From Acidobacteria bacterium UBA2990 (GTDB lineage: Bacteria; Acidobacteriota; Vicinamibacteria; Vicinamibacterales; UBA8438), in contig DEAE01000001.1 in assembly GCA_002347025.1 (NCBI GenBank), forward strand, positions 79,652 through 143,651: a stretch of 64,000 bases of DNA, in the 5' to 3' direction. Within the stretch, counting starts at the first letter, position 1, and each line of letters opens with the position of its first letter. A program made the translations under genes and the position numbers. Positions 62,475 through 64,000 of the stretch are shown here, one piece after another. The notes beneath the pieces were generated by a model. The model did no database searches and was not told the DNA's origin. It saw only the letters and a list, made by a program, of their open reading frames with translations.

Positions 62475-63713
62475 ATGTCTTCCCGCTTGGCTATTTCTGA
62501 TGAGCAACTGGCGTATCTGACGAAGGGATGCGTAGACGTCATTCGTGAAGCAGAGCTTCGGTCAAAGTTGGAACAGGCAGGTCAAAAACAAACACCCCTT
62601 GTAATCAAGGTTGGGTTCGATCCGACGGCGCCAGACCTGCATTTGGGGCACACGGTCCTGCTCAGAAAGATGAAGCACTTTCAAGACCTTGGTCACAAAG
62701 TTGTTTTTCTCATCGGTGATTTTACCGGCTTGATCGGTGACCCAACCGGTCGTTCTAAGACGCGTCCTCCGCTCACTGTGGAGCAAATCAGTGAAAATGC
62801 TGAAACTTACGCGACTCAAGTGTTCAAGTTGCTCGATCCAGAACGGACGGTCGTCGAGTTCAATAGTCGTTGGTTGGGAACCCTTGCAGGGGAAGGTTGG
62901 ATTCGATTGGCCGCCCGGTACAATGTTGCGCAAATGCTCGAACGCCGAGATTTTCGCCACCGTTATGAAAAAGGTAGACCGATTGCTATACACGAGTTTC
63001 TCTATCCTCTGGCGCAGGCCTATGATTCAGTTCATCTGAAGGCTGATGTTGAGGTTGGTGGCACCGATCAGCTGTTCAACTTAAACGTTGGTCGTGACAT
63101 CATGCCAGCTTTTGGGTTGGCCCCTCAGGTAGTGATGACGGTGCCTTTGTTGGTTGGTGTCGACGGCATTGAAAAAATGTCGAAGTCCGCCGAAAACTAT
63201 GTTGGGTTGACGGACACGCCTGACCAGATGTTTGGGAAGATTATGTCGATATCGGACCCGCTGATGTGGGACTACTATGAGCTTCTGACGGATTTGGCTG
63301 TAGCAGATATTGAGACTATGCGCCAACGGGTCGATCAGGGTGATTTACATCCTAAGCAGGCGAAGCAAGCCCTTGGGCGGAGTATAGTGACCGACTTCCA
63401 CTCGGCGAGAGCTGCTGCTGGAGCTGAGGATGAGTTTGAGCGCCGGTTTAGTGACAGAAGTCTTCCGTCGGACTTGTCAGACCGGGTTTTTGATGTGCCG
63501 GCTGCTGGCGCCCGACTGGCGACTGTTATTGTTGGAGTCGGTTTTGCCTCTTCGAACAGTTCTGCGACTAGGCTGATCGAGCAGGGTAGCGTGCGGATTG
63601 ACGGAGAGAAGATCACCGACCGCGGGTGTCGAGTTAGTCCCGAGGCAAGTCCGTTCGTGATGCAGGTGGGAAAACGGAAGGTTGTTCGAGTGGTCCCCAG
63701 GAGCGAGTCTTGA
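62475..63713 (+). CDS. tyrS: Tyrosyl-tRNA synthetase
   Basis: A 412-residue class I synthetase. HLGH at residues 56-59 is the HIGH motif, in DPTAPDLHLGHTVLLRKMKHFQDLGH; KMSKS is in IEKMSKSAENYVGL. The middle holds tyrosine-site DQLFNLNVGRDIM and the C-terminus an S4-like RNA-binding domain (SATRLIEQGSVRIDGEKITD). Length and order fit the TyrZ-like bacterial form. It lies 85 bases after purN and is the last protein-coding gene in the window. No clear T-box or terminator. Confidence 0.97.
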   Translation: MSSRLAISDEQLAYLTKGCVDVIREAELRSKLEQAGQKQTPLVIKVGFDPTAPDLHLGHTVLLRKMKHFQDLGHKVVFLIGDFTGLIGDPTGRSKTRPPLTVEQISENAETYATQVFKLLDPERTVVEFNSRWLGTLAGEGWIRLAARYNVAQMLERRDFRHRYEKGRPIAIHEFLYPLAQAYDSVHLKADVEVGGTDQLFNLNVGRDIMPAFGLAPQVVMTVPLLVGVDGIEKMSKSAENYVGLTDTPDQMFGKIMSISDPLMWDYYELLTDLAVADIETMRQRVDQGDLHPKQAKQALGRSIVTDFHSARAAAGAEDEFERRFSDRSLPSDLSDRVFDVPAAGARLATVIVGVGFASSNSSATRLIEQGSVRIDGEKITDRGCRVSPEASPFVMQVGKRKVVRVVPRSES

Positions 63714-63728
63714 TTAGCTGGATTTTGT

Positions 63729-63757
63729 TTGACAGGAGTCAGGGCTGCTGATACCAT
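63729..63757 (+). promoter_or_regulatory. Probable rRNA operon promoter
   Basis: TTGACA at 63729-63734, a 17-base spacer and TACCAT at 63752-63757 give a strong sigma-70-like promoter. It lies just after tyrS and about 220 bases before the 16S start. Confidence 0.75.
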
Positions 63758-63830
63758 TAGAAGGTTCCGCTAAGGGAGATTCTTCTTTACGATGGAATGC
63801 TAAGCCGGTTCCGAATGGCTTGGCCTGTCG

Positions 63831-63844
63831 GTTCTTTGAAAACT
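63831..63844 (+). promoter_or_regulatory. boxA-like antitermination leader element
   Basis: gttctttgaaaact resembles the boxA element that recruits NusB/NusG antitermination factors in rRNA leaders. It is about 75 bases after the presumed promoter and 140 bases before 16S. Confidence 0.55.
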
Positions 63845-63897
63845 AGATAGGACGACGAAGCACACTCGTCGAGTATCAGCCTAACATTTAGACTGAA

Positions 63898-63932
63898 CAA
63901 CACAACGAAGAGCCAAAATGGCTCTCGTGTTG
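63898..63932 (+). other. Stem-loop in the 16S leader
   Basis: CAACAC (63898-63903) pairs with GTGTTG (63927-63932), and inside, GAGCC pairs with GGCTC around an AAAAT loop. It is probably part of the leader or the RNase III processing stem of pre-16S RNA. Confidence 0.45.
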
Positions 63933-63977
63933 AAGTTGTCCGATGGTTGTCCGAGAGGATGGCCGGAGGTCGCGTCT

Positions 63978-64000
63978 TTAACTTGAGAGTTTGATCCTGG
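63978..64000 (+). rRNA. rrs: 16S rRNA, 5' end only
   Basis: The last bases, ending AGAGTTTGATCCTGG (63986-64000), are the universal 16S 5' primer region. The exact 5' end is set approximately by alignment with the E. coli start. Only the first two dozen bases are in the window, so taxonomy cannot be read from it. Confidence 0.9.

Overview
The window reads as a chromosomal segment of a free-living Gram-negative-type bacterium. The gene families suggest an Acidobacteriota (Vicinamibacteria-like) or similar organism: several secreted PQQ beta-propeller dehydrogenases, a sorbosone-dehydrogenase/HEAT/cytochrome c fusion, neutral-ceramidase-like proteins, Tat-exported oxidoreductases and a DUF5117-type secreted metalloprotease. 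This assignment is inferred from gene content only. The 16S rRNA gene starts at the last bases of the window but is too short to place the organism. I saw no insertion sequence, prophage, CRISPR array or tRNA.

Layout. 1-4.3 kb: a truncated SoxC-like sulfite oxidase; a short SelW-like selenoprotein with an in-frame UGA and a SECIS-like hairpin; a deaminase remnant without its catalytic HAE motif; msrA; and eno. 4.4-14.8 kb: a membrane protein, then a minus-strand operon of dihaem cytochrome c, PQQ alcohol dehydrogenase (with a lanthanide-type DxD signature) and cupin, then YggT and a second PQQ dehydrogenase. Divergent from that lie a formamidase-like protein, a Tat-exported TIM-barrel isomerase and a NupG-like permease. 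14.8-21.8 kb: a minus-strand block of Gfo/Idh/MocA oxidoreductase, ceramidase-like hydrolase, 998-aa propeller/HEAT/cytochrome protein and second ceramidase-like hydrolase.

22-37.6 kb is a mixed stretch: VOC proteins, a DUF457-type membrane protein, proC, a CPA1 antiporter, a DUF4412-like lipid or metal-binding candidate, a 30-aa membrane peptide, a nitronate monooxygenase-like enzyme, a GC-rich pair (PQQ sugar dehydrogenase and a single-chain triple RidA protein), a cytochrome/YVTN-propeller/cytochrome trio, a TauD-like dioxygenase and an SLC13 transporter. 37.7-47.9 kb carries a B12-binding radical SAM protein closed by a clear terminator, a large secreted zinc metalloprotease, TerC, a TetA-like MFS pump, NhaC and a secreted M20 amidohydrolase.

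48-64 kb is housekeeping: mtaB, rlmN, an M16 protease, a WalJ-like MBL hydrolase, and then de novo purine synthesis genes purB-purS-purQ-purL-purF, a HEAT-repeat protein coupled to purF, purM-purN and tyrS. An rRNA promoter, a boxA-like leader and the start of 16S rRNA end the window.

The most notable items are the UGA-containing SelW-like gene, which ordinary gene calling would miss, the single-chain triple RidA protein, the lanthanide-type PQQ dehydrogenase and the HEAT protein embedded in the purine operon. No wholly new multi-gene system is proven by the sequence.
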